Shown: positions 17,394 through 26,336 of the stretch, one piece after another
How positions within the stretch are numbered: position 1 is the first letter of the stretch
Layout of the letters: every line of letters starts with the position of its first letter
NCBI RefSeq assembly: GCF_000013745.1
Contig: NC_007925.1
Span: forward strand, 2,356,001-2,420,000
DNA: 64,000 nucleotides
Direction of reading: 5' to 3'
Origin: Rhodopseudomonas_A palustris_F
GTDB taxonomy: Bacteria; Pseudomonadota; Alphaproteobacteria; Rhizobiales; Xanthobacteraceae
The notes under the pieces: model-generated
Told to the model about the DNA's origin: nothing
What the model saw: only the letters and a program-made list of their open reading frames with translations
The model's database searches: none
Position numbers and translations under genes: made by a program

Positions 17394-18620
17394 ATGGCCG
17401 GAAGCCGCGACCAGACTGCCCGCATTCTGCCGGTCGAAACGGATGTCGACAGCGTGCCGGCGCGCGTCGCAGCGCCTGCCCATGATCCGGTGCGCCCGCA
17501 GCCGGAGCAGACGGCGTCGCCGCGCGCCGAGGCGCCGATGCAGGACCAGCCGCAGGCCACCGACAAGGTCCCGCCCCGCACCGCCAACAAGTCCAACAAG
17601 CGCAAGCTGATCGGGCTCGGCGTCGCGGCATTGTTGGCGCTCGCCGCGATCTATTTCGGCGTCAACTACATGCTGGTCGGCCGCTTCCTGGTCGGCACCG
17701 ACGACGCCTATGTGCGGGCCAACAACACCACGCTCGGCGCTCGGGTGTCGGGACATCTCGCCGCGATCCTGCCCGGCGACAACGTCCAGGTTCGCGCCGG
17801 CGACGTCGTGTTCCGGATCGACGATGGCGACTACCGGATCGCGGTCGACTCCGCACGCGCCAAGATCGCCACGCAACAGGCGACCATCGAGCGGATCGGC
17901 CGCCAGGTCACCGCGCAGCTCAGCGCCGTCGAGCAGGCCAAGGCGCAGCTCGCCTCTGCCGACGCCGCCTCGAAGCGCGCCGGGCTGGATTTCGATCGCC
18001 AGCAGGCGCTCAGCACCAAGGGCTTCGCGTCGCGCGCCACCTTCGAAGTGTCGCAGGCCGGCCGCGATCAGGGGGCGGCGGCGGTGCAGGCCGCCCAGGC
18101 GGCCTATGCGGCGGCGAGCGACAATGTCGAAGTCACCAAGGCGCAGCAGCTTGAGGCCCGCGCGCAACTCGTCGAACTGCAGGCGGCACTGGCCAAGGCC
18201 CTGCGCGATCTGGATTTCACCATCGTGCGCGCGCCGGTCGACGGCATCTTCTCCAACCGCCTGGTCAACACCGGCGACTTCATCCAGGCCGGGCAGCGGC
18301 TCGGCAATGTGGTGCCGCTCGACGACGTCTATATCGACGCCAACTTCAAGGAGACCCAGCTGCGCCGGCTGAAGCCCGGCCAGAAGGTCGACATCTCGGT
18401 CGACGCCTTCAGCAATCGGCACATCGAAGGAACGCTCGACAGCCTGTCGCCGGCCGCCGGCGCGGTGTTCACGCTGCTGCCGCCGGACAACGCCACCGGC
18501 AATTTCACCAAGATCGTGCAGCGCGTGCCGGTGCGGGTGAAGGTGCCGGCCGCTGTGGCGCGCGAGAACATGCTGCGCGCCGGCATGTCGGTCTACGTCA
18601 GCGTCAACACCAAGGACTAA
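17394..18620 (+). CDS. emrA: HlyD/EmrA-type periplasmic adaptor of a multidrug efflux pump
   Basis: The 408-residue protein has a disordered N-terminus of about 70 residues and a single membrane anchor (LIGLGVAALLALAAIYFGV). A lipoyl/barrel-sandwich half follows (LGARVSGHLAAILPGDNVQV), then a long coiled-coil hairpin rich in Ala/Gln (residues ~155-260), the second half (FTIVRAPVDGIFSN), and a beta-barrel ending VPVRVKVPAA...LRAGMSVYVSV. It would link the inner-membrane EmrB to an outer-membrane channel, and no TolC is encoded here. The emrB gene follows after 46 bases. Confidence 0.9.
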   Translation: MAGSRDQTARILPVETDVDSVPARVAAPAHDPVRPQPEQTASPRAEAPMQDQPQATDKVPPRTANKSNKRKLIGLGVAALLALAAIYFGVNYMLVGRFLVGTDDAYVRANNTTLGARVSGHLAAILPGDNVQVRAGDVVFRIDDGDYRIAVDSARAKIATQQATIERIGRQVTAQLSAVEQAKAQLASADAASKRAGLDFDRQQALSTKGFASRATFEVSQAGRDQGAAAVQAAQAAYAAASDNVEVTKAQQLEARAQLVELQAALAKALRDLDFTIVRAPVDGIFSNRLVNTGDFIQAGQRLGNVVPLDDVYIDANFKETQLRRLKPGQKVDISVDAFSNRHIEGTLDSLSPAAGAVFTLLPPDNATGNFTKIVQRVPVRVKVPAAVARENMLRAGMSVYVSVNTKD

Positions 18621-18666
18621 TCGCGTCGGCGCCGCGCTCGGCGCCATCATCAACCCGGACAGCTTC

Positions 18667-20262
18667 ATGTCGGATACCACCGCATCCCCGGCCGCCGCCG
18701 GCGCGCCGCCGGCCCCGCCGGTGGCGTCGGACCACATCGCGCCGATGCGGCTGTTGGCGTTCCTGATCATGGTGTTCGGGATGTTCATGGCGATCCTGGA
18801 CATCCAGATCGTCTCGGCCTCGCTGTCGGACATCCAGGCCGGCTTGTCGGCGAGCTCCAGCGAAATCTCCTGGGTGCAAACCGCCTATCTGATCGCCGAA
18901 GTGATCGCGATTCCGCTGTCGGGGTTTCTGTCGCGGGCGCTCGGCACCCGCTATCTGTTCGCGATCTCGGCGGCGGGCTTCACCGGCGCCAGCCTGATGT
19001 GCGGCTTCACCTCGTCGATCGAGCAGATGATCCTGTGGCGGGCGATCCAAGGCTTCGTCGGCGCCGGCATGATCCCCACGGTGTTCGCCTCGGCCTACAC
19101 GGTGTTTCCGCGCAGCAAGTTCCACATCGTTGGACCCATCATCGGGCTGGTGGCGACGCTGGCGCCGACGGTGGGGCCGACCATCGGCGGCTACATCACC
19201 GACCTGATGTCGTGGCATTGGCTGTTCTTCATCAACGTGGTTCCCGGCATCGGCATCACTATCGGCGTATTGCTGCTGGTCGATTTCGACGAGCCGCATT
19301 TCGCACTGCTCGATCATTTCGACTGGTGGGGGCTGGCCTTCATGGGCGGCTTCCTCGGCTCGCTGGAATACGTGCTGGAGGAGGGGCCGCGCAACGACTG
19401 GTTCCACGACGATTCGATCGCGACCTTCGCGGTGATCTGCGTGCTGTCGGCGGTGGCGTTTTTCTGGCGGGTGCTGACCGCGCACGAGCCGATCGTCGAC
19501 ATCAAGACCTTCACCAACCGCAATTTCGGCCTCGGCTGCATGTTCGCCTTCGTGGTCGGCATCGGGCTGTACGGCCTGACCTATATCTATCCGCGCTATC
19601 TCGCCGAGGTGCGCGGTTACAGCGCGCTGATGATCGGCGAGACCATGTTCATTTCCGGCGTGGCGATGTTCGTGTCGGCGCCGATCGTCGGCCGGCTGAT
19701 GCAGAAGGTCGACATGCGGCTGATGATCGCGGTGGGCATGCTGCTGTTCGCCTTCGGCACCTGGCAGATGACTTGGATGACGCGGGACTACGATTTCAAT
19801 GAATTGCTGTGGCCGCAGATCTTTCGCGGCGTCGGCATGATGCTGGCGATGGTGCCGGTCAATACCGTGGCGCTGGGCACGCTGGCGCCGGCGCGGCTGA
19901 AGAACGCCTCCGGGCTGTTCAACCTGATGCGCAATCTCGGCGGCGCGGTCGGGCTCGCCGCGCTCAACACCGCGCTCGACGACCGCACCGATTTTCACAT
20001 CTCGCGGCTGCACGACAAGGTGACCTGGGGCAACGCCCAGGCGGTCGATCTGCTCCACAGCTTCACCCAGCGCTTCCAGGGGCTCGGCGACGCCTCGATG
20101 ATGGCGATGAAGCAGCTCAACCAGATCGTGCACCGCCAGGCCGTGGTGATGAGCTTCGCCGATGCGTTCCTGCTGATGACGGTGCTCTATGTCGGGCTCA
20201 GCACGCTGGTGGTGCTGTTGGCGAAGCCAGGCAATCCGATGGACACGCCGGACGCGCATTGA
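18667..20262 (+). CDS. emrB: DHA2-family MFS efflux permease, EmrB type
   Basis: The 531-residue membrane protein has about 14 hydrophobic segments. Family motifs include FMAILDIQIVSASL in TM1 (motif D1), SEISWVQTAYLIAEVIAIPL, and the motif C-like ATLAPTVGPTIGGYI in TM5. The DHA2 class exports drugs, fatty acids or bile salts using proton antiport with an HlyD partner, here the preceding gene. The N-terminal 25 residues are Ala/Pro-rich. A short hairpin followed by four T residues lies 138 bases downstream. Confidence 0.92.
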   Translation: MSDTTASPAAAGAPPAPPVASDHIAPMRLLAFLIMVFGMFMAILDIQIVSASLSDIQAGLSASSSEISWVQTAYLIAEVIAIPLSGFLSRALGTRYLFAISAAGFTGASLMCGFTSSIEQMILWRAIQGFVGAGMIPTVFASAYTVFPRSKFHIVGPIIGLVATLAPTVGPTIGGYITDLMSWHWLFFINVVPGIGITIGVLLLVDFDEPHFALLDHFDWWGLAFMGGFLGSLEYVLEEGPRNDWFHDDSIATFAVICVLSAVAFFWRVLTAHEPIVDIKTFTNRNFGLGCMFAFVVGIGLYGLTYIYPRYLAEVRGYSALMIGETMFISGVAMFVSAPIVGRLMQKVDMRLMIAVGMLLFAFGTWQMTWMTRDYDFNELLWPQIFRGVGMMLAMVPVNTVALGTLAPARLKNASGLFNLMRNLGGAVGLAALNTALDDRTDFHISRLHDKVTWGNAQAVDLLHSFTQRFQGLGDASMMAMKQLNQIVHRQAVVMSFADAFLLMTVLYVGLSTLVVLLAKPGNPMDTPDAH

Positions 20263-20399
20263 GATCCGGCGTGGGATGTTGCGAAGGTGTCGCGATCGGG
20301 TTATAAGGCGGCATGTCGCTCGAACCGGGGAGATTTGCATGATCACAGTGCTTTCGCAGATCGCCCCCTCGCGTCCGATGCCAAAGCCGGATGCCAGTT

Positions 20400-20420
20400 T
20401 CGCCCGTTAGGGGCGATTTT
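20400..20420 (+). terminator. Weak intrinsic terminator after emrB
   Basis: The stem TCGCCC / GGGCGA with loop GTTAG is followed by TTTT. It lies in the 302-base gap between emrB and the ABC exporter gene; the rest of the gap shows no feature. Confidence 0.5.
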
Positions 20421-20564
20421 CGCCAGCGTCGATCGGGCTGAATTCCCGATCCCATGACTCCCAAACCAGTTCCGTATTTTTAACGACGCTTGCGCGCGCC
20501 ACGGCCGCCCCGCGTCACCCCGTTGGAGCCGCTCTGTGCGTGAGCACGGGTGGATGATGATGTC

Positions 20565-22367
20565 ATGACCACACAATCCAAGACCAGACCAACCGCGATC
20601 CGCGTGGTGCTGCCCTTCGTGTTTCGGCACTGGCTGAAGCAGCCGATGCGCGCGATCGCGGTCGCCTTCGGCCTGCTCGGCGCCACCGTCGCCGACCTGT
20701 TCATGCCGCTGTTCTCCGGGCGTCTGGTCGACGCCGTCACGGCCGGCGCGACCGATCCGACGGCGCGCCGCGCCGCCTTCATAGCCTTCGGCGCGATCGT
20801 CGCGCTCGGGGTGGTCTCGGTGGTGATGCGTTTCGCCGGGATGCAGGCGATCGTGCCGTTCACGTTGCGGATCATGTCCGACGTGGCGCGCGAGGCGTTC
20901 GCGCGGGTGCAGCGCTTCTCCACCGACTGGCACGCCAACAGCTTCGCCGGTTCCACCGTGCGCAAGGTGACGCGCGGAATGTGGGCCCTCGATCTGCTCA
21001 ACGACACCCTGCTGATGGCGCTGCTGCCGTCGATCGTCGTGCTGGTCGGATCGATGATCCTGCTCGGCCTGCATTGGCCGTCGCTCGGCCTGGTGATCGG
21101 GATCGGCTCGCTGGTCTATATCGCGATGACCGTGATTTTATCGATCCGCGTCGTCGCGCCCGCCGCCCGGCTCTCCAACGCCTGGGACACCAGGGTCGGC
21201 GGCACCCTGGCGGATGCCTTGACCTGCAATGCGGTGGTGAAGTCGTTCGGGGCGGAGAGCCGCGAGGACGGACGGCTGGCGCGCGTTATCACGCGTTGGC
21301 GGGCGCGGGTGCTGCGCACCTGGATGCGCTACAACTACACCTCGACCGCGCAGCTGGCGGTGCTGCTCTGCGTCCGCGCCGCGGTGATCGGCGGCGCCTT
21401 GCTGTTGTGGATGGCCGGCCGCGCCACGCCGGGCGACGTCACTTTTGTCCTGACCAGCTACTACATCATCCACGCCTATCTGAGCGATGTCGGCATGCAC
21501 ATCAACAATCTGCAGCGCTCGGTCAACGACATGGAGGAACTGGTTGCGATCCACGACGAGGCGATCGGCATCGACGACGCGGCCGACGCCCTGCCGATCG
21601 CCATCCACGGCGGCCGGATCGTATTCGACGAGGTCACGTTCCATTACCGCGGCCATCCGACGCCGCTGTATGACCGGCTGTCGGTGGAGATCCGCGCCGG
21701 CGAGCGGATCGGCCTGGTCGGCCGCTCCGGTTCCGGCAAGACCACCTTCGTCAAGCTGGTGCAGCGGCTCTACGACGTCAGCGATGGTCGCATCCTGATC
21801 GACGGTCAGGATATCGCCAAGGCGACGCAGCAATCGCTGCGCAGCCAGATCGCGATCGTGCAGCAGGATCCGATCCTGTTTCACCGCTCATTGGCGGAGA
21901 ACATCGCCTATGGCCGGCCCGGCGCCGGGATGGCGGCGATCCAGCATGCGGCGCAGCTTGCCAATGCGCATGATTTCGTCATGCGGCTGCCGAAGGGCTA
22001 CGGCACGCTGGTCGGCGAGCGTGGCGTCAAACTGTCCGGCGGCGAGCGGCAGCGCGTCGCGCTGGCGCGGGCGTTTCTGGCGGACGCGCCGGTGCTGATC
22101 CTGGACGAGGCGACCTCGAGCCTGGATTCGGAATCCGAGGCGCTGATCCAGCAGGCGATGGAGCGGCTGATGAAGGGCCGCACCGCGATCGTGATCGCGC
22201 ACCGGCTCTCCACGGTGCGCAGCCTGGATCGGATCCTGGTGTTCGATCACGGCCGGATCGCCGAGCAGGGCACCCATGCCACGCTCGCCGCCCGCGCCGG
22301 CGGGATTTACCGCGGCCTGTTCGAGCGGCAGGCCCAGCAGGCCGATCGGGTTGCGGCTGCGGAGTGA
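20565..22367 (+). CDS. ABC exporter, fused permease and ATPase (half transporter)
   Basis: The 600-residue protein has an N-terminal six-helix membrane domain (residues ~15-320) and a C-terminal ATPase. The ATPase shows Walker A GRSGSGKTTF, Q-loop region IAIVQQDPILFHRS, signature LSGGERQRVALAR, Walker B VLILDEATSSLDSE and the H-loop IAHRLSTV. This is the MsbA/multidrug-type architecture, working as a homodimer. The substrate cannot be read from the sequence. ATG at 20565 is preferred over the GTG at 20550, as both lack a strong SD. A 12-bp GC-rich hairpin follows the stop. Confidence 0.9.
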   Translation: MTTQSKTRPTAIRVVLPFVFRHWLKQPMRAIAVAFGLLGATVADLFMPLFSGRLVDAVTAGATDPTARRAAFIAFGAIVALGVVSVVMRFAGMQAIVPFTLRIMSDVAREAFARVQRFSTDWHANSFAGSTVRKVTRGMWALDLLNDTLLMALLPSIVVLVGSMILLGLHWPSLGLVIGIGSLVYIAMTVILSIRVVAPAARLSNAWDTRVGGTLADALTCNAVVKSFGAESREDGRLARVITRWRARVLRTWMRYNYTSTAQLAVLLCVRAAVIGGALLLWMAGRATPGDVTFVLTSYYIIHAYLSDVGMHINNLQRSVNDMEELVAIHDEAIGIDDAADALPIAIHGGRIVFDEVTFHYRGHPTPLYDRLSVEIRAGERIGLVGRSGSGKTTFVKLVQRLYDVSDGRILIDGQDIAKATQQSLRSQIAIVQQDPILFHRSLAENIAYGRPGAGMAAIQHAAQLANAHDFVMRLPKGYGTLVGERGVKLSGGERQRVALARAFLADAPVLILDEATSSLDSESEALIQQAMERLMKGRTAIVIAHRLSTVRSLDRILVFDHGRIAEQGTHATLAARAGGIYRGLFERQAQQADRVAAAE

Positions 22368-22379
22368 GGTGGAACGGGC

Positions 22380-22408
22380 GAGGGGGCGGCGCAGTCCGCC
22401 GCCCCCTC
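22380..22408 (+). terminator. Strong GC hairpin after the ABC exporter
   Basis: A perfect 12-bp stem (22380-22391 with 22397-22408) surrounds the loop CAGTC, 12 bases after the stop codon. The T-tract is missing, so it may be a Rho-assisted or mRNA-protecting hairpin. Confidence 0.5.
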
Positions 22409-22438
22409 ATTCGATAAGATCACTGCGAGCAATGTTTG

Positions 22439-22667
22439 GGTGGGCAAAGCGAAGCGTGCCCACCAGATTTGTCGCATCGCTCGGTTGCTGGGCGCGGCAC
22501 AAGCGCGGCTTTTGCCCACCCTCGGCGAGTTCATTCCGATCGTCGTCATTCCGGGGCGCGAGAGCGAAGCTCGCGCGAACCCGGAATCTCGCGACAAGGC
22601 CTGACGCTTTCACATGCAGCAAGATTCCGGGTTCGCTTGGCCTTGCGGCCTCGCGCCCCGGAATGAC
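22439..22667. repeat. Dispersed repeats in the exporter/cupin gap, including family C copy 2
   Basis: A GGTGGGCAAAGCGAAGCGTGC...GCCCACC element occupies about 22439-22520. It is followed by a family C palindrome at 22545-22667 with GTCATTCCGGGGCGCGAGAG, CGAACCCGGAATCTCGCG, AAGATTCCGGGTTCGC and GCGCCCCGGAATGAC. No gene lies in 22409-22694. Confidence 0.7.
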
Positions 22668-22694
22668 CGCCGCAGGGTCGGAGCTTCGTTGTGG

Positions 22695-23195
22695 TTACGC
22701 TTCCGCGCCGATGAACGACGCGATCGCCTTGTTCTGACGCAGGACGGCGAGTTCGTCCGGGCGCGGCAGTTGCGGGCGGTCGCGGTCGGCGTTGACCAGG
22801 CACAGGAAGCCGAGCACGTCGCCGGCGTTGGCGCGGAACTGATGCCAAGTCATCGGCGGGATGAACACCAGGTCGCCGACCGCGACGTCGCTGATCACGT
22901 CGCCGACCAGGCATTGGCCACGGCCGCGATGGATCATCGTGGCATGAACGTGCTGGTGCCGTTCCAGCGTGGAATAGCCGCCCTCGGCGACTTCGAAGTA
23001 GCGCCACTCGCAGCCCAGTCGCAGATCGGAGAACAGCACCTGCCGGGTGACCGAGCGGAACGGCGCGGCGTCGTCCGGCTTGTAGGCCATCAACTCGACG
23101 TCGTGCCATCGGCCGGGACCGGCCGCAGCGCGGATCCCCGGTTGTTCGCTCCGTGGCTCGGTTTCGCCGTGCGTCGTCGTTCTATCGTTGACCAT
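22695..23195 (-). CDS. Cupin protein, probable methylthioxylulose 5-phosphate methylsulfurylase
   Basis: The 166-residue single-domain cupin has motif 1 around TLERHQHVHATMIHRGRGQ (metal-binding His residues) and motif 2 around DLVFIPPMTWHQFRA. The flanking segments AYKPDDAAPFRSVTRQVLF and LGFLCLVNADRDRPQLPRP fit cupins found beside RubisCO-like proteins. In Rhodospirillum rubrum such a cupin releases methanethiol from 1-methylthioxylulose 5-phosphate to give deoxyxylulose 5-phosphate. Here its start overlaps the 3' end of the RubisCO-like gene by 14 bases, a strong sign that both act in one pathway. The exact reaction is inferred from that pairing. Confidence 0.75.
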   Translation of the reverse strand: MVNDRTTTHGETEPRSEQPGIRAAAGPGRWHDVELMAYKPDDAAPFRSVTRQVLFSDLRLGCEWRYFEVAEGGYSTLERHQHVHATMIHRGRGQCLVGDVISDVAVGDLVFIPPMTWHQFRANAGDVLGFLCLVNADRDRPQLPRPDELAVLRQNKAIASFIGAEA

Positions 23196-24288
23196 AGTCC
23201 GCAACCTTATTGACAAATCGTGACGCTTGTTCGGTCAATCGCTCGCGCGAGGCGAGCAGGCTGCCGCCGATCAGCAGCATGACATCCTGCCCGTAGAACC
23301 GCAGCAGTTCGTTGACGCGCTGCAGCATGATGCCTCCTGCCGGCGTCGGGATGCAAGCGTTCAGTTTGCCAAACGGATCGCGCGCCGCCTGCGCCAGCGC
23401 CAGGCAGGAGGCGGTGGAATAGGCAAAACGGCCGCCGTAGTTCGGAAACACCGTGGCATCGGCGCCGAACAGCCGGAACAGCCTGCCGAGCAGCAGCGGC
23501 GCAGCAATCTTGGCTGCGCCCGCCATCGCCGGATGCGCCACCACGACCAGGCCTGCGGCTTCTTTGACGATGGCATGAAAGTTCGAAACGCCGACGATCA
23601 TCGGCGCCACCAGCACGGCGCCGATTCCTTCGTCGCGGATCACGCCGAGCTGGCGGCGCATGTCGTCGAGCGTGCCGGAGATATTGGGAGCGTAGAGGGT
23701 TCGGCCGCCGCGGGCGGCATTGGCCTCGCGCACCGCCTTGCCGACCGCAGCCGCACGTTCAGCGAACGGGCTGAAAGCCTGGTCGGCGAGGCCGTGATCG
23801 TCCTTGATCAGGTCGACCCCGCCCAATGCCAGCTGGTGAGCAATGCTGGCCAGCGCCGCGGGCGACAGGCCTTGCGGCTTCAGCGCCGAGGCGGTGAGGG
23901 CGCGGCTCTGCGCGCCGGTCAGAGTCCGGATCCCGGCAAGGCCCACCCGTGGCCCACCGAAGGCGGTCAGGTAGTGTGCCGGAAGTTCAACGTCGGCGAG
24001 CGCGATGTCGGGCTGGATCGAACTGTTGCCGAACAGCATGTTGAGCAACTGCCCAGGCTCGGCCGGCGCGGTCGCCGCAGCTAGACCGATCCGCACCGCA
24101 TAGCGGCCCGGCTGCAGCTCGGCGACGTCCTCGACCCGGCCGACGATATTGGCGACGATCGCCGGATCGCCGATCGCCTCCAGCGGACATTCGACGCTCT
24201 GCTCGATCGCCAGCGCCAAGGCCCGCTGCTCGATGCGCTCCGCGTCGCTGGCGATGTGATAGGTGGCGACGATGCGCGGCTCGGTCAT
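23182..24288 (-). CDS. RubisCO-like protein (form IV), probable methylthioribulose 1-phosphate isomerase
   Basis: The 368-residue protein has the RubisCO large-subunit fold. Visible landmarks are the N-terminal IVATYHIAS, the TASALKPQGLSP strand (the KPxxG segment) and LALGGVDLIKDDHGLAD with the Lys-Asp-Asp metal site. NISGTLDDMRRQLG, VVAHPAMAG and FPNYGGRFAYS follow. The substitution of HG for NE after the metal site and the altered loop mark it as a form IV protein that does not fix CO2. In R. rubrum the RLP-cupin pair processes 5-methylthioadenosine-derived sugar phosphates toward isoprenoid precursors. Start at 24288 is the last Met before the conserved strand; the SD is weak. Confidence 0.88.
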   Translation of the reverse strand: MTEPRIVATYHIASDAERIEQRALALAIEQSVECPLEAIGDPAIVANIVGRVEDVAELQPGRYAVRIGLAAATAPAEPGQLLNMLFGNSSIQPDIALADVELPAHYLTAFGGPRVGLAGIRTLTGAQSRALTASALKPQGLSPAALASIAHQLALGGVDLIKDDHGLADQAFSPFAERAAAVGKAVREANAARGGRTLYAPNISGTLDDMRRQLGVIRDEGIGAVLVAPMIVGVSNFHAIVKEAAGLVVVAHPAMAGAAKIAAPLLLGRLFRLFGADATVFPNYGGRFAYSTASCLALAQAARDPFGKLNACIPTPAGGIMLQRVNELLRFYGQDVMLLIGGSLLASRERLTEQASRFVNKVADYGQR

Positions 24289-24361
24289 CGGCGGATCAGT
24301 CTCTCGATGCGTGATTGAGCATGATCTCTTCCGACAGCCGGATCCAGTTCGCGCGCAGGGC

Positions 24362-24408
24362 ACGAACTGGCGAGGGGCCCGGCGTGTTGCGCCGAACCCC
24401 TCGTTCGT
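24362..24408 (-). terminator. Long hairpin just downstream of rnpB
   Basis: On the plus strand, outer arms ACGAAC (24362-24367) and GTTCGT (24403-24408) enclose GAGGGG...CCCCTC and CGGCG...CGCCG pairs. It lies immediately 3' of the RNase P RNA and could terminate it or aid 3' processing, though no T-run follows. Confidence 0.5.
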
Positions 24409-24411
24409 AAA

Positions 24412-24840
24412 TATCAGCCGGCCTGTAAGCCGGGTTCTGGAGGGCACCGCCCGCTTGCACGAGCGATACGCGACGGCCATTCCTCTGGGACAACGTTTGC
24501 ACGCTGCCTCTAGCAACCTACCCGGACGGCGAGCTTGACATCGCCCTGCAGTGTTATCGCTTGCGCGAACGCTCTGCGTTGCCGCCCCTATTCGGTTTTG
24601 CTCCCGGTGGGGTTTACCCTGCCGTTTCCGTTGCCGGAAACGCGGTGCGCTCTTACCGCACCTTTTCACCCTTACTCCGCTTCGTCCTTGCGGACTTCGC
24701 CGAGCGGTTCGTTCTCTGTGGCACTTTCCCTGGGGTCGCCCCCGCCGGACGTTATCCGGCACCGTATGTCGATGGAGCCCGGACTTTCCTCCCTCGCAGC
24801 CTTTCGACCGTAGCGAGAGCGGCCGTCCGGCCGACTGACC
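24412..24840 (-). ncRNA. rnpB: RNase P RNA (class A)
   Basis: On the minus strand the conserved P4/CR-I segment AGGAAAGTCCGGGCTCC is at 24774-24790 and the 3' conserved block CAGAACCCGGCTTACAGGCC is at about 24421-24440. The 5' terminus GGTCAGTCGGCCGGACGGCC pairs with GGCCGGCTGATAT at the 3' end to form P1. The length of about 430 nt is normal for alphaproteobacteria. This RNA is the catalytic part of the enzyme that trims tRNA 5' leaders. The exact ends are estimates within about five bases. Protein-like frames over this region are artefacts. Confidence 0.96.
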
Positions 24841-24884
24841 CGAGAAGCCATGCGGGCTTCGCGCCGCCGCGTCAAGGCTTGCCG

Positions 24885-25673
24885 TTACGGCCGCGCCGCG
24901 GCGGCCGCCGCCGCCGCGCCGCGGCGGCTCTCCAGCAGCATATGCAGCGTCGTCAGCGTCGAGGCGTCCGCGATGCCGTCGACCCGCTGCGGGCGAAAAT
25001 GTCGCTGGAACGCGGTCACCACGTCGGCGGTGGCGGGGTCGTAGCAGCCGTTCGGCGTCAGGCCGTAGCCGTAGTCGGCCAGTGCCCGCTGCAGCGCCAT
25101 CACCTCGTCGCCGTCGGCGCCGAGCTTCAGCACCTCGCTGCGCACGATCGGCGCCGGCGGCACCCAATGTCCGACCGCGGAATCCGACAGCGACTGCCAG
25201 GGGAACTTCTCTCCCGGGTCCTTCTTACGCGACGGCGCCACGTCGGAATGCGCCAGCACCCGATGGCCCTGCACGCCGCGCCGAATGATAATGCCGCGGC
25301 ACAGCGCAATGGTCGCTGCGATCTGCCGCAGCGGAAAATCCGGATAGCCCCAGTCGTGGCCGCGGTTGACGATCTCGATGCCGATCGAGCAGGAATTGAT
25401 GTCTTCCTCGCCGGCCCAGGAGGCGACGCCGGCGTGCCAGGCGCGCCGCGATTCCGGCACGCACTGGATCACCCGGCCGTCTTCCAGCACGACATAATGC
25501 GCCGAGACCTCGGTGCCGGCCTGGCACAACCGGGCCAGCGCGCCCTCGACGTCGGGCATGCCGGTATAGTGCAGCACGATCATGTCGGGCAGCCGAGACT
25601 TGTTGCGCTCGCCATGGTTCGGCGACGGAATCACGTCGGAAACCACCGAGGAATCCGGGGTAAATGTCTTCAT
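24885..25673 (-). CDS. N-acetylmuramoyl-L-alanine amidase with peptidoglycan-binding domain (AmiD type)
   Basis: The 262-residue protein carries an amidase_2 domain (residues ~15-170) with the zinc site elements IVLHYTG, the SAHYVV segment, and VLAHSDVAPSRKKDPGEKFP. A PG_binding_1 domain (residues ~185-245, LGADGDEVMALQRALADYGY) follows. It cleaves the amide between MurNAc and the stem peptide, probably in recycling or turnover. There is no clear signal peptide, so location is uncertain. The start at 25673 has AAGGGCG upstream; an in-frame upstream extension to 25754 lacks domain content. An Ala-rich tail (GAAAAAAAARP) closes the protein. Confidence 0.88.
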   Translation of the reverse strand: MKTFTPDSSVVSDVIPSPNHGERNKSRLPDMIVLHYTGMPDVEGALARLCQAGTEVSAHYVVLEDGRVIQCVPESRRAWHAGVASWAGEEDINSCSIGIEIVNRGHDWGYPDFPLRQIAATIALCRGIIIRRGVQGHRVLAHSDVAPSRKKDPGEKFPWQSLSDSAVGHWVPPAPIVRSEVLKLGADGDEVMALQRALADYGYGLTPNGCYDPATADVVTAFQRHFRPQRVDGIADASTLTTLHMLLESRRGAAAAAAAARP

Positions 25674-26336
25674 CTCGGCGACGCCCTTGGGAACGGGGAG
25701 GGTAGGTCGACGCTTTGGATCGACTCGTGCGGCCGCGAACGAACCTGAGAGCATGGGACAACCTAATCCAGGCGGGAGGACGGCAGCGATGCCCTGCAGC
25801 CCACCGGCTGCTTGGTCGCACTATCCGGAGCGAGGAGTCGGCGCGCAATAAGTGTGTGACGCCGGCTTGCCATTTTCTGTGGAGTGTGGACGCCGTGCAT
25901 CACCTGCTTACCGTTCCGCCTCGGCCGGGCCAGGTCGGGACGCCACGACCCCACCTTGGCACCGCCAATCCGATCGATCCCGTCAACGGTTTCTTAACGC
26001 TGAATGACGTTACTCAATGCTGAAGAGCCGAGCCCGGTTGGGCAAGGCCGAGGCCCTTTTGACGCCCGAGCCATGGCAACCTGTCCAATTCCATGCGGCG
26101 CGCCGGGTTTGCCTGCACGTCGCACCGGCCGGAGGCTTGTGGCGCGCGCGGGATTGGTCGGTCGCGCGACCTTGCCACCGGTCGCCGGGACGGCGGCGAG
26201 GTTTGGATCAAGGCTTGGAAATCCCTGGTGGAATGGGCTGGTTGATGTCGGATTGGGGCAGCTGCCGCGGGCGCGGCACAACGCATATTTCGGGGCGACC
26301 CGGATTGCGCGCCCGCGCGGCCGCAGGCAGCCGCCG
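25674..26336. other. Promoter region of the division/cell-wall cluster, no gene recognised
   Basis: These 663 bases separate the divergent amidase gene and rsmH. mraZ, which often precedes rsmH, is not found in any frame. The stretch around 25980-26020 (TTTCTTAACGCTGAATGACG) is AT-richer than its surroundings and could hold the dcw promoter. The remaining sequence has no supported ORF; a long in-frame extension upstream of rsmH lacks family similarity. Confidence 0.4.

Noticed and set aside
24561..25748. Protein-coding frame covering 24561-25748
   Set aside because: The first part is RNase P RNA and the rest is antisense to the amidase gene.
26004..26336. 111-residue N-terminal extension of RsmH
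   Set aside because: RsmH family proteins begin just before the HIPVL motif; the extension is Arg/Gly/Pro-rich and untypical.
25674..26336. mraZ upstream of rsmH
   Set aside because: No frame shows the MraZ double-domain pattern; the gene appears to be absent from this locus.
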